Positions 48,782 to 64,000 of a stretch of DNA of 64,000 bases are shown here, one piece after another. The first letter of the stretch is position 1. Every line of letters starts with the position of its first letter. This DNA is from Ecdyonurus torrentis (lineage: Eukaryota; Arthropoda; Insecta; Ephemeroptera; Heptageniidae). The notes under the pieces are model-generated. The model ran no database searches and was not told the origin of the DNA. It saw only the letters and a program-made list of their open reading frames with translations. Position numbers and translations under genes: made by a program. The stretch covers positions 372,001-436,000 of the forward strand of contig CASGGR010000028.1 in assembly GCA_949318235.1 (NCBI GenBank), written 5' to 3'.

Positions 48782-49925
48782 TTACCGCAATTACCTGGTA
48801 TTCAGAGCCCTTTAAATGATCTTAATATCTCTGAGGCTGATGTTTTAAATTCTCTTATGTTAATTAAAGATAATGCCTCTGCTGGTCCCGATAACATACC
48901 AGCAAAGGTATTAACACACTGTTCTAGGGCTTTATCCAAATCTATCTTTGCCTTGTTTCAATTGTCCCTTAGTTCAGTATGTATACCATCTGACTGGAAG
49001 GAAGCCAATGTTGTTCCTATTTTCAAAAAAGGGTCCAAAGATGACATTAACAACTACAGACCTATTTCTTTAACTCCCTTATGATCCAAGTGTTTAGAGA
49101 GGATAAATTCTAAACATATTTTGTCACACTTAAGGGTAATCAATATTCTTAATAAAAATCAACATGGCTTTATTCCTGGCAGATCGTGTTCAACTATGCT
49201 AACGCATGTTCTTAATGACTGGTATTTTAATATGTGTTTAAAGGATGTCAAACAGGTTGATGTTATTGCTTTGGATTGGTCTAAGGCTTTTGATTCAATA
49301 CCTCATGATCGCCTCGGTGACAAGCTTTGGGCTTTTCACATTCGTGGTAATTTACTTGCTTGGATCAAAAGCTTTCTTTCCGGCAGATCACAGAGGGTGG
49401 TTTTCGGAGGCTCTATTTCTGAGTCTGTGGAAGTCACCTCGGGTGTTCCTCAAGGTTCTGTGATCGGACCTCTTTTATTTTCTGTGTTTATGTTAGACCT
49501 ACCTAATTGGGTCCAGTCTGAAACTAGCCAGTATGCTGATGATAGTACTTTGTATAAAGTTATAAAATCGCAGTCCGATGTTTTAGCTTTGCAGAATGAT
49601 TTGAATTCCTTGTCTATTTGGTGTAAAAATAATTTTATGTATTTAAATGCAAGTAAAAGCTGTCACATCAGACTATCTCGCTCTCATAATCCGATTCTAT
49701 CTAATTACTTTATTAATGATGTGTCTATTCCTGAAAATTCCAATTTGAAATTGCTAGGTTTATATATAATGAATAATCTTAAATGGAATTTGCATACTGA
49801 AAATGTCCGTAAAAAGTGTTCTAGGGTGCTTGGTATGCTAGGCAGGTGCTTCTCAAAATGTACGTTTCATGCTAAGCGTATGATGTACATGGCACTTGTT
49901 CTATCGTCTTATCGTCTTACGCAGA
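48782..49925 (+). pseudogene. CR1/Jockey-type LINE reverse transcriptase fragment
   Basis: The open parts (48857-49083 and 49121-49936, same reading apart from a TGA at 49081) hold SAGPDNIPAKVL, WKEANVVPIFKKG, NYRPISLTPL, QHGFIPGRSCSTMLTHVL, VIALDWSKAFDSIPHDRL, VTSGVPQGSVIGPLLFSVFM, SQYADDSTLY (intact YADD) and the start of the thumb. Endonuclease and 3' end are missing. The 5' junction is at the MULE tail (about 48780) and the 3' junction is about 49925, where a second MULE begins. It is related to but distinct from the minus-strand LINE at 38.6-42.7 kb, and resembles the fragment at 36 kb (both have the FMLDLP block). Confidence 0.85.
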
Positions 49926-50884
49926 AATGCTCATAAACCCAGACTACTTAAGCCTTTACCCTAATATGACGAAACAGAGCACTTCTCCTTCTTCAGAGCA
50001 CTAGTAGGAGAAGGGTTAGATCAGTTAGTTTTATTTGCCGCCACACAACATCTGCAAGAACTACCCTTCAAGACAGATTTTCAAGCAGATGGCACATTTC
50101 GGTGATTTCCACGAGCAACACCTCTCCGTCAATTACTTACAATGCATACCATGAATTTCAATAAGGTATTAATTAACGGTTCAAATCATAAAAAAATTGT
50201 TATAAATCTTGAATATTTTTGGAACTAATTAATATTATATTAGATGCACAATAACGATGAAAATAAATAATAACAGATTTTGAATTTTAAAAATAAACAA
50301 ATATAAAGAAAAATTTTCAATCACATTTTGATAATATTTTTATTGTTGATAAAAAAATTGCACCTTTAAAAACAAAAGTAAAAAAACAAAAAAACTAATA
50401 AGCTGCACTGATCACTCACATTTTGTATCTAAAATAGTAGGAAAGTTATTAAAATGGAAATAAATGAATATGTTAAACTATTATTGAAAATTGTTTTACT
50501 TTCATCAGTTATTTAACAATGTAGCGTACCAATGTTATATTATATTGTGCAACAATTTATGCTAAATGAAAGTTATAATATACATTAAAGATAAAAATTT
50601 TATCTGTCAATCATATTTTGTTACCACATATTGAACTCTCTTGTTACTGTGAGAAACATAAATAATGATATTTTTATTGCAGAGCATCCCGTTCCTATTT
50701 GCTATGATGGCATCAAAGCAATATTCAGCGGACTTGCTGAAACTACGTTATCTCCGTAACGAGCTTTATCCCAGTTTTGAACTAACTCTGGCCATGTTGG
50801 ACTATGAAGCAGGATTACATCGGGCTGTCATTGAAGTGTATCCTGAAGTACAAATATGTGGATGTCACTTCCATTATGGACAGG
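49922..50884 (+). pseudogene. FLYWCH/MULE-type transposase fragment, two exons
   Basis: Exon a (about 49922-50164) reads LVLFAATQHLQELPFKTDFQ and ADGTFR-stop-FP..., the first-catalytic-Asp block (ADGTFK..P) of MULE transposases, with a TGA at 50102, and ends NFNK|gtatta. Exon b (50683-50884, after tttattgcag, before gtatat) joins in phase and reads IPFLFAMMASKQYSADLLKL..., LDYEAGLHRAVIEVYPEVQI, CGCHFHYGQ, the second acidic residue followed by the C-x-F-H motif. The remaining C-terminus is not recognised. The upstream FLYWCH finger is missing, cut at the junction with the RT fragment. Confidence 0.75.
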
Positions 50885-51776
50885 TATATAAATAAAATAA
50901 TAAACTTGCGCCCATTCAAAGACTTAATTATAAATAAATTGAGTGCAGCACAAAACTCGCGCATTTGATTTTGTTTAGCGATAGATTGTACTTGGTTCTA
51001 GTAAGTAAGATACAGTTCACCAGTTACGTAACTAATAAGCTGAAAAAAAGTACACCTGGTGATATGATGTCCTTGGTGAATTCCTTTAAGCTGCGCTACC
51101 TTTGTCTAAACTTTTCTCGCAGACCTTGGTGCCCATTTATGTTGTGTGCGCCATAATTTTACTTTTGTAATAAATACTTGCAAAGAATTTTTAAAATTTT
51201 AAAAAACAAATCTTTTATTGTTATTAACTTAAATCTAACATAAGAACGATTATTCACATGCAGATTTTGCAAACAAAATATTTTTTTTATTTACAATGAT
51301 TAAATGAATCTTTTTTTGTAATTTTATATATTTCTATTATATTTGATTATGGGTTAAATCCTTCTTGTTTAAGAAAGTAGTTGATTGATTGATATCTCAC
51401 AAACTAAAACAGAAGCGTGATATAAAATTGACATCAAGAAAATATGAAATATTTAATAAAAGTTTAGCTATGCCCACATATGCAAACACGAATAAATATT
51501 AAATATATACTGTATATTAGATTATAATAGTTTAAAGATCACATGACGATGTAAAAATTCTTGCATCACATTTTAAATCAAATAAGATCTATTTTTGAAT
51601 ATAAAAAATATTTTAATAATTTATTTAAAAAAAATTATTTGTTAACTTTACTATAAAATTTGAAAGTTATAATATTTCTTTAACTGGATATAAATAATGT
51701 AGTATGAATATATTGAGAAGATGAAATGTTAAAATTTTAGCTATTTCCTAAACAAAAAATTTACTCTTTTTATCAT
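50885..51776. other. AT-rich interval after the MULE fragment
   Basis: The frame at 50965-51156 is protein-like in part (FKLRYLCLNFSRRPWCPF) but matches nothing I know. It could be a decayed further exon of the MULE. The remainder is featureless AT-rich DNA. Confidence 0.35.
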
Positions 51777-52216
51777 TAAGAGGCCGTTTTACTCTCTCGA
51801 AAAAATAAATGTAAACAAACTGTCTAAAAGATCAAAATCTAAGATAACGCAGGAAACTTCAATGACTGAAATCGAGTGGTCATTTTAGTGAATCAGGTAA
51901 ACAGGAAGTGAAACAATGCATTGCTATGATAACAATTATTATAGCATTTCACCCATATTTCTATACCAGCTGTATTTACTGTTTATGAAATGCACGTAGA
52001 AAATCCCGAATGTTTCGTTCAATGATAATATCCAGTATTTTTAAAATATATATTATATGCAAACACATAATATAAAAGTTACATTTCATCATTATAAAAA
52101 GATTAGCATAACCCTCCTTTTTTGTTGACATTGTATTTTATTTAAAAATTTTAATTTATATTTTAATAATTATTAAAATTAAAATTATTAATTATTTAAT
52201 TTATGTATTATTAGAT

Positions 52217-53565
<1,349 letters not shown>

Positions 53566-53830
53566 TATATATATATATATATATATAAGGAATAGAATTT
53601 TTGCAAAAAAAAACTTACTAACATATTATGTATATATATAAATATATATACAGTTGGAATGATAAAATCTGGGAATAAAGCAATAAGCCGCTCCAATCAA
53701 GTGGCTGCCCGATTATTGCAATTCTCCGCCTTCTTGCAGCTTGCTTTGCGTAACAAACCAAAATGCATTTGTGTGTTGTAAAGGTGGGGGTCCACCTTTA
53801 CTCCTTATATCCTCTCTCTACTCGTGTCGC

Positions 53831-53918
<88 letters not shown>
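53831..53918. repeat. (CT)n microsatellite
   Basis: A CT run with one CA interruption near 53873. It is part of the left arm of the element at 53651-54939. Confidence 0.95.
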
Positions 53919-53920
<2 letters not shown>

Positions 53921-54532
53921 TTCTTTGATGACGACTACTGTATACAAAATAGTGCCTTATTTATACTTATCTTTTTTAATGCTATATGTAAGCTTTCGCA
54001 ATTATTATTATTATGAATTGTGCTAAACAAATACTTGCAAGTGTCAAGACAGAATTCCAGACTTTTCAAAAACACGCAGTGCACGATACACGGTATTTGA
54101 AGCAGTATTTTTATCAGTATGCAGAACAAACCAAAACAAAGTTGATGTAAATTTACTAATTCTAAGAGGTCATTGATATGAAATTATTATTTGCAAGCAA
54201 GTAATTCAATTTCTTTAATGTAATACAGGTATAAATTTACTTATAACAGAAAAAAATAACAACTTAAAAAAATTAAAGAAAAATTATAAATCTTTTAATT
54301 TGTAAATAACGCAGTAAATATGTAATAAATCAATAACTACATAAATAGCTAAATTCATAAAATAAAATGAAAATAAAAATTTGATAAATAAATAATTACA
54401 TAAATTTAAAATAAATAGATTCAATAGACTAAGTAATTTATTAATAAATAAACAAATGGATCAATAAAAAAATATCTACATAAATAACTGCAATGAAACA
54501 ACTAAAATGATAAAAATATAAATTATTTGCCG

Positions 54533-54746
<214 letters not shown>

Positions 54747-54958
54747 GTGTGTCGAGGCATGCGACACGAGTAAAGAGAGGAAATAAGGAGAAAAGGTGGA
54801 CCCCCACCGTTACAACACAAACATGCATTTTAGTTGTTACGCAAAGCAAGCTGCAAGAAGGCGGAGAAATGCAATTATCAGGCAGCCACTTCATTGTAGC
54901 GGCTTATTGCTTTATTCCCAGATTTTATCATTCAAACTGTATATATATATATATATAT

Positions 54959-57161
<2,203 letters not shown>

Positions 57162-58395
57162 TATTATAAAAGATATGAAAGTTATTTTTTAAAATTAATT
57201 ATATTTTTTATTTTATTATTATGTAGCATAAGTTATAACGTATAGATACATAGGAATAAATTTAATTAATAAAATAAAACGCTCATTTAATAAATTAAAT
57301 TTATTTAATTAAAAGCTCATAGTCGTATGGCAAAACAACTCTACAACGACATCTCTATCTGTAAGAACAGATATATTGGGTATTTATTACATAATTTCAA
57401 GTTACTTTCATATTGCAAAGTATTTGTACTTTCTCGCTGATTTTTGCATGGTTGTTGATATTTTCTTTTCTTCTGTTTCGAAGGATAATGCTTCTGACCA
57501 CGTTTGGGCATCTTGCTCGTGATACTATGTAAGCTACGATACGATTGAAATATATTTATAAAACATCCGGTGCATCATACGTTGACCTTTATGAATGTAG
57601 ATTACAATAATACAAGTTTGATTTTTTTTTCCTTTCGATGAAAATATTGAAAAAATAGTAGACTCACAACAAAGTTGACGTATTTCTCCGAGTTCTCACC
57701 GCTGGCGCCAGTTACTTGTTCCAATAATTTAACATTGTAATTCCAATTTAATTAATTAATTAGGCTTTAGTTTGAACTACCTTATACACCATAGGAAAGT
57801 TAATAAAAAACCAAGGCATTCACCGAGGGTTTTATTTATAAACACAATAGCAACATTTTAATCGGTTAAAAACAGAACAAAAAAAGATATCAAAAATCGG
57901 CTTCAGTGAAGGTCTAGATAACATCTTTGTAAAGATGTGTTAAAAATTTGGCATCTCTAGGTGTATTAGTTGCTGAGAAATCGTGGAATTACGATTACAT
58001 TGATTTGAATGGGCAGCAAGCAGGCAGCGAATAGAGAGTAAAACGGCCTCTTAATTATATGAAACTGTATATCTTCTAACATATTATTGACCGGAAATAA
58101 CTTTTAGCGTTATTTTAACTACTTTTATTTCTATTAAATAAACAAGTGAAAGTGTTGCAGGTACGTTATGTTTCAATAAAATATTATAATATTGTTCAAA
58201 TATTTAAGAATAATAAAAATATTAATTTTTATAGTGCATAACAAAGTAAAGCGTATGATACATTACTGTAACACCTAGGTTATAGTACTGTGACATTAAA
58301 TTAAATTATTAAAATTATGAAAGAAAATATGAAAAAACTGATTTTTTAAAATTGAATTCAGTGAAATTGATGAATTATATTACATATTTTTTCAG

Positions 58396-59449
58396 GCTAT
58401 TTAAAAACGCATTCAGAGATTAATGCTTGTTAGGAGCGTAGTACAAATTGAGGGTGTAAGATCAGTAGTTGGCATGATCATGGCGTTACCTCTCTTGCCA
58501 GCTTAACGCATTGTTCAAGGTTTGGCAAGAATCAGGGTTCAAGCAACGCAACTTGGACAAGTGTTTCAAGTGCGTAACCCTCGGTGAGCGCGTCGTGTGC
58601 AGAACGATCGCATTGCTCATCATGGACATGTTCCTTTCTTAGGACGAGAGGCACACTGAGCAGCCATGATTCAGCGTTGGTACAGAGGTAGACCTGGTAT
58701 GCCTGCGAAATTATTTTGTATTAATAACAATCCTGTTGTAGCAGAAGATGGCGATGCTGAATTTGAACCATTTGTACTAGCAAATGTGCAGATGTGCAGC
58801 CACAACATTTTGGAGAACACTTACATGCAGAAATTAGGGTCCATGAACAACCAGTGCTTGGTGTTAACGCGTTGAACCCACAGCAGTTAAATAATGCTTT
58901 AGATGTACCAATAAATCTATCATCAGATATTGCAGCAGAACAAGTGCAACCAAGAGGTCGGCCGCGAGGTAGACCTCGTGGACCTGAATAAGGACCTGGA
59001 AATAACCGAGGTAGAAGTCGTGGAATACCTGAAGGTTTGGCTGCACCTAATCGGCATTGTGGAAGGCGTGGTAGACCACGAGGCCCAGGGCGTGTTTTTG
59101 GGAATGCAAGAGGGCGTGGGGTTGTCGTCGTTGCTGCAGCTGAACCTGTGGTTGTTGACATTGTTGACGATGACCCTTTTCAAATGTTATTTGAGTATTA
59201 TATTCCTGATTGTGTTCCAGAGATAGTTGTTCATGGTGGTTTAGGAAATGAGCATATTGATAATGAAGTTCCAATAGAACCTCGTTTATGCTTCATTTGT
59301 CACAAAATCGTGCAGGATATGTTTGTATTCCGTGCTGTCACAAAGACTTCTGCACAAATAGTTGTCTCCAAGGCTTCTTGGCCATGGCTATTTCTAATTG
59401 TCTTACTTGCAGAGTAGCTATCACGTCAATTCAATTTGTTTATTATAAT
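58396..59449 (+). pseudogene. AT-hook and RING-finger protein gene, broken
   Basis: Opens after ttttttcag (acceptor, 58391-58395) and keeps one frame to about 58790. It has stops TAA 58402, TAA 58504, TGA 58585 and TGA 58657, and reads GLARIRVQATQLGQVFQVRN and MIQRWYRGRPGMPAKLFCIN. An 8-bp direct duplication (atgtgcag twice, 58784-58799) then shifts the frame. In the new frame come RGRPRGRPRGP and GRRGRPRGPGR, AT-hook-type DNA-binding motifs, with a TAA at 58989. The C-terminus has CFICHKIVQDMFVF, a frame change near 59330, then CCHKDFC...C...NCLTCRVAIT, a RING finger pattern. It ends before AATAAA at 59453. The likely role was a DNA-associated E3 ubiquitin ligase or a transposon accessory protein. 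The family is not identified. Confidence 0.55.
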
Positions 59450-62034
59450 TAAATAAAAATAACTATAAAAAAATTTGACTACCTCTTCTTCTTCTTCTTT
59501 TTTTATATAACTTGATTACTCTTTAGAATTTAACTATTATTTACACGCATAAATTAGTATTTGGAAAAATAACTCTACGTAATTTTTTTTAAGTTATAGA
59601 AATAGCAATTATATAGTATTATAATTAATAAACAAAAACAAGGCTGTTTCTGCATAAATATTTTTTCTATATGATTTAAATTTCATATTATAAGATCATC
59701 TAAAAAAATATTTATTACATAACTATTGACCGGATTTAATGTTATCAACATTTTTACTGTCATAAATAGGTAGCTTTTATTAAAAAATGAGTGCAAATTG
59801 AGAAATTATTAATCGTTTAAAACTCATTTAGTTTCCACACTAACTTATGTTTTTTAACATGCTCAAGACTTTTTAATTTTTTTTAATATTTAACAACATT
59901 TTTGCACATTGCTTTTAACAATTTAAAAATTTAGAGTGAAAATTTAAAATACTACATAATTGAGCTAAGCTTAAAATTGGAACAAATTAGTGCCACTAAA
60001 TGTTGTACTTTATTTCTTATTATTATAATATTTTTTTCAATAATTGAACAAATAGAACTAAAATTATAGTTTATGTACTGAAACGAAATGGATAACTTTC
60101 AATTTTAGAACTGCATTTCAGTGTATAGTTGTGAAATTTTATGATTTAGTTGCGTTACTTCTTCTTAAACTTCTTCTTCTTATAACTGTAAAAAAACTAA
60201 CAAAAGCAAATAAACGACAATTTGATGTTTTATTGATGACGAAAAAGAATAATATTTATACAATATATGAAACGAGGGGGGATGGGCGAAAAAGCATTAA
60301 AAATCTTGATAACGAAATTTTGGGATTTTAAGTTAATTATTTTATTTTTTTATTTGTATTTATTTTTTTTGATGACATCGCATGTAATAATGTTCACTGA
60401 AATTTAAAAAAAAAGAAAATATATATAAAAAAATAACTCATAATGCCCTATGGATATTTAAAAAAACACAAATAAAACTCCATAATCTGACTACAACGAT
60501 GAGCTCTTAAAATTTTTAAAATATTTAAGTTATAGTTTTTATACAATGAATTTAACAACAAAAACATTTTAGAATCATGATTTTAATTTGAGGGATATGA
60601 ACTCTTTGTCTAAACGCTCAAAAATATTGTTAACAAAAAGTATTAGTAAATATTGAAAAATATCGTACAACCTGAATTTCTACAATTTGTTGTAATTATT
60701 TAAAAATGTATTTTAACATTTATTTTTATGAAATTTTAGCAATCATACGAAATTTTAATAAAAATTGTACAATCATAGCGGAAATACAAATAAACAATTT
60801 TGTGCTTCTTTACAATTTTAATTTTTTTTAACATTTTGCAACATTTTTTCAACATTTTGCCTGAAAAAATCTTTTTGTGACCTTTTTGTAAAAAAAACAA
60901 CATAAAATCCACTAAAACGTATTTATAAAATATATTGTAATACTTTATATGTAGTTTTGTAATCATACGTACCAATTGGTATTATAATAAATAAAGAAAC
61001 TGTAGATGTACTTTCTTAGTAATAAAACTATATCTTTTGAGGTGTAATACAAGTATTTTAAATAAGTGTTTTAAGTATTCAAAACATAGCAATAATAATA
61101 GTATGTTATTTGCGTATGAATAAAAATTTTAAAAAAAATTATGTGTACTGAATTTTTTACTCACAGCAAAATAACAAATTGTGTGTAACAATAAATGGCA
61201 AAGTGTGAGTAGAAAAACATAATGTATATAATGAATTGACTTTTTTATATTTTTCTTCTACTTTCTTTGCAATGTATCACATACGATTTTAAGAAACCTT
61301 TTACGAATAAATTATATTCAACCTCTACTAATTAAGCATTGAATTGTTTTAATAATTTTATTCCTTTTTTTACTTCTATGTCAATTAAGAAAGTTATAAA
61401 ATATTTAAAGAGTTGAAAAGTAATAATTATAAATATTCTTCAATATTTTAGATTTTTATTAATAATATGTAGAAAATAACACTTTTATTTCTTTAATTCT
61501 TTGGGTTCTCAGAGTTTATATTCTGTTTATTATTATTTAGTTATATATCATTATTATATCTGAGTAAACAACCACAAGAAACAGAAATTAAAAACTGTCA
61601 TTATTTATTATTAATAAAACAATTTATTTTTGTATATTTTTATCACGTTCAATTTACAATATTGACAAAGGTAATTTCTTTAGTTTTATGCTTACAATTT
61701 ATATAAATAGAATTCGCAGTAAAAAATACTCAAAAATGTAATGTAATAATTATTTAAATGCATATAGGAGGAGCCTATTCTTCTTCTTAGAAAAGACGTA
61801 CAATTTCTTATTAATATTTAAACTACAAAATTTTGTCTTTACCTTTAATTTATACACGTACAATTTCTAAAATAGTTTATTAAAATAAGCAATAAAAAAA
61901 TAGAAGAAAATTGTACAATTATTTTCTACAATTGTTTAATTTGGTAATATAGTTGATAAAATTAAAGGGTTTGTTAAAAATGTCTACGCCTTTGTGGTCC
62001 TATGTGTGACACTCTAGAAAGTGGAAGTGAAAGT
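59450..62034. other. AT-rich stretch, nothing recognised
   Basis: About 2.6 kb with very low GC, many poly-A/T runs and short chance frames only (60131-60331, 60736-60975). No inverted repeats, RNA genes or coding motifs seen. Confidence 0.5.
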
Positions 62035-62310
62035 GCAGAAAGTGGAGTATCTACAATTTCAACCAGCGCAGCGAGTGGAGTATCTGCACTTTTAACCAAC
62101 GCAGCGAGTGGGGTATCTGCACTTACTATCAGCGTAGCGAGTGGAGAATCTTCACTTTCCGCCAGCGCAGTGTTAGGAGTATCTTCACTTTCCACCGGCG
62201 CAGCGAGTGCAGTATCTGCACTTACTACCAGCGCAGCGAGTGGAGTTTCTGAACTTTCCACCAGCGCAGTGAGTAGAGTATCTGCACTTACTATAAGCAC
62301 TTGTGAAAGT
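62035..62310. repeat. 33-bp minisatellite, about eight units, open on both strands
   Basis: The unit resembles agcgcagcgagtggagtatc+tgcacttactacc and is repeated in strict 33-bp register. The plus strand reads an 11-residue repeat of the type SAASGVSALTT within a 104-codon frame (62002-62316). The minus strand reads DTPLAALVESA within a 121-codon frame (61974-62339). It is more GC-rich than its surroundings. No signal sequence, splice sites or family support either frame, so I list it as a minisatellite. Confidence 0.8.
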
Positions 62311-62659
62311 ACATAATATTGAATACAATTTTTTCTCAAGCAAATGCATAGAATAAAAATATATCTTCAAAATAAAAACAGTTTATTAAGTGTATATTAA
62401 GTGAATATTTAAAATCATAATAAAATAAAATCCTAATATATGTTTATTTAATTTATAAATTTTAACTATTTGTGTGTTTGTTTATTTATTTATATATTTG
62501 CTTGAAATTTAAAATATCAAGTTGATATTTAAGGTAAAGGCTACCTATAATAAATACAATTTTAATCAGCCTTAATGTCTAAACTTGTTCGTTATGAAAT
62601 ATGTAACTTGCTTTGAAGTGAGTTACAGTTGGGTATGTTTTATCTTTTTTAATTGTAAA

Positions 62660-62812
<153 letters not shown>

Positions 62813-63189
62813 ACGAATGTTACGCAAAAATGAGTCATATATATTTTATGATTTCTTAGATGTGTTCAATTAAATAAAAAAATATACAGGAGATTTATTT
62901 CTTTACTTTTTTTACAACTGATATTACGCATTTGCTTGAGAAGAAAACGTGTTCAATATTATCTGCTGTCACAACAGCAGAGAGAGAGAGAGAGTGAGAA
63001 TGATATGGACGTGCGGAGAGCGACGTGCGAAGCTTGCCAGCCAAGCTGCCAAGATCAGCTCACCTGAAAGAGAACTCTAAACGTAACCGATTGAGGTGGC
63101 CTCAAGTGCGCGAGAATCACGCTTCCACTTAAAGTTTGTAGGCGCGCTTAAATTGTAACCTTTTATTTGTATTCAACTGTACAGTATGT

Positions 63190-63540
63190 ATGATAAGAAA
63201 TGGGACACAAAGGATTTAACGTATTTTTCCTGCACAAATACGAGTCAATACATAACAATAAGAGAGATATTCACTGCTGCAATTTTCAGCCTTTTACTTA
63301 ACTGTTATCAAAACAAAACAAAATATGCTCGCCCACCCATTATTCCTTCTCTGTGGTTTGCAAGATGTTTACTTATCGCTTGGACCAATCGTTTCCTGTC
63401 TTAAGCAATTGGATCATCAAAATGATAGAAGTCAAGTAAAAGGTGGAGATTTGGAACTGTAAACACCTCTCTCATTGTTATTCATCGACTCGTATTGGTG
63501 CGGTAAAAATACAGAAAATTCTTTGTGCCCAATTTTAATA
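63190..63540. mobile_element. Inverted-repeat (foldback/MITE-like) element, about 350 bp
   Basis: The left arm (about 63190-63280) reads tgggacacaaagga...cgtatttttcc.gcac.aatacgagtc.at..ataacaat.agagag. The right arm (about 63455-63535) is its reverse complement with about 15% differences. The 170-bp centre is unrelated. Non-coding. Confidence 0.6.
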
Positions 63541-63649
63541 AAAATAAATTAATGGGGTACAGCGTCATATGGAACGGTTTAAACGTTTTTGATAAAGTCC
63601 ATTGAAACATTTTCACGTGATTAAGACTATTATATATTTTTTTTACAGG

Positions 63650-63895
63650 TTTCGTTTTGTCGGTAGAAGGAATGCTACAACTTCTTCGATTGTTTTCTGC
63701 AAAAATACCTATAACGTCTGTGATATTGGCTTGCAGGAATGTTCTCACCAATGGGTGGGGAATCTCTCTTCCTTCGGTGTACAAAAAATTTTTACATTCA
63801 GTCATTTGGATTGTAGGCTTCTTGTTACAGTCTCTAGTAATACTTTGCAGAAGACGATAGAAGATAAAAATCCATTTTAAAGTAATAAACCAGGT
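63650..63895 (-). other. Possible exon on the minus strand, unknown
   Basis: The minus strand is open from about 63895 to 63650 and reads ...NKKPTIQMTECKNFLYTEGR, EIPHPLVRTFLQANITDVIG, IFAENNRRSCSIPSTDKTKP. It ends in acct|gtaaaa, an acceptable splice donor at about 63650. Composition is protein-like and richer in GC than the flanks. No family recognised, and the upstream part may lie beyond the window edge. Confidence 0.3.
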
Positions 63896-64000
63896 ATATA
63901 AGCATTTATATCTGAAAAAACTTACTGTGATTTACATAAATAACAATAGTTTGTCTCAAAAACCCAACTGTAGCTTCGTAGCATTGATCATAAGTTTAGA

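Noticed and set aside
58721..59274. Minus-strand frames over the RING gene (146, 86 and 75 codons)
   Set aside because: Shadows of the GC-richer plus-strand coding region, which has AT-hook and RING patterns.

Overview
The window is AT-rich animal DNA dominated by transposable elements. The insect-type repeat families point to an arthropod, probably an insect: a baculovirus-F-like env relic, animal CACTA/EnSpm and MULE transposases, CR1/Jockey-group LINEs and many MITEs. Long TA, TGTA, AGT and CT/GA microsatellites are also present. I found no intact single-copy host gene. Every recognisable protein-coding region is broken, and everything useful lies in repeats, pseudogenes and their nesting order. 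The species is not identified.

Layout. 0-20.8 kb: an 18-bp minisatellite, several MITEs, the C-terminal part of an uncharacterised transposon protein (3.1-3.9 kb), a minus-strand env relic (4.9-6.1 kb), a 1.1-kb element with inverted ends (9.8-10.9 kb), a degenerate higher-order repeat block (12.8-16.4 kb), and palindromic MITEs at 11.4, 19.1, 19.9 and 20.3 kb. 20.79-35.40 kb: apparently one 14.6-kb CACTA/EnSpm-like transposon. It has 14-bp inverted ends, subterminal TAACCTAAA-type motif arrays and an ATT duplication. It carries a plus-strand EnSpm-type transposase pseudogene (about 27.8-34.0 kb) and a divergent minus-strand multi-exon gene of unknown function (22.9-26.9 kb). At least four younger elements are nested inside: a 285-bp-arm palindrome, a GC-rich palindrome in a TA run, a 490-bp palindrome, and a 2.4-kb TTAA/CCC...GGG element that itself holds a TA-flanked MITE and an 8-bp-TSD MITE.

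35.9-42.7 kb: a CR1/Jockey-type LINE 3' fragment (minus) and a nearly full-length LINE (minus) with PHD/coiled-coil ORF1 and endonuclease-RT ORF2. Its 3' end runs into about 570 bp of (AGT)n. 46.2-50.9 kb: a Mutator-like transposase pseudogene, a plus-strand RT fragment, and a second, FLYWCH/MULE-type transposase fragment, in tandem. 51.78-58.05 kb: a 6.27-kb element with perfect 18-bp inverted ends and TTAA duplication. Three long inverted-repeat elements sit inside it, all abutting (TA)n runs. 58.4-59.4 kb: a broken AT-hook/RING-finger gene. 62.0-62.3 kb: a 33-bp minisatellite open on both strands.

Two signals stand out. First is the large CACTA-like element with its second gene, whose nine exons keep perfect splice phase yet carry 12 in-frame stops. 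Second is the layered set of insertions, where partner arms and flanking reading frames act as natural empty-site controls, so the order of events can be read from the sequence alone.
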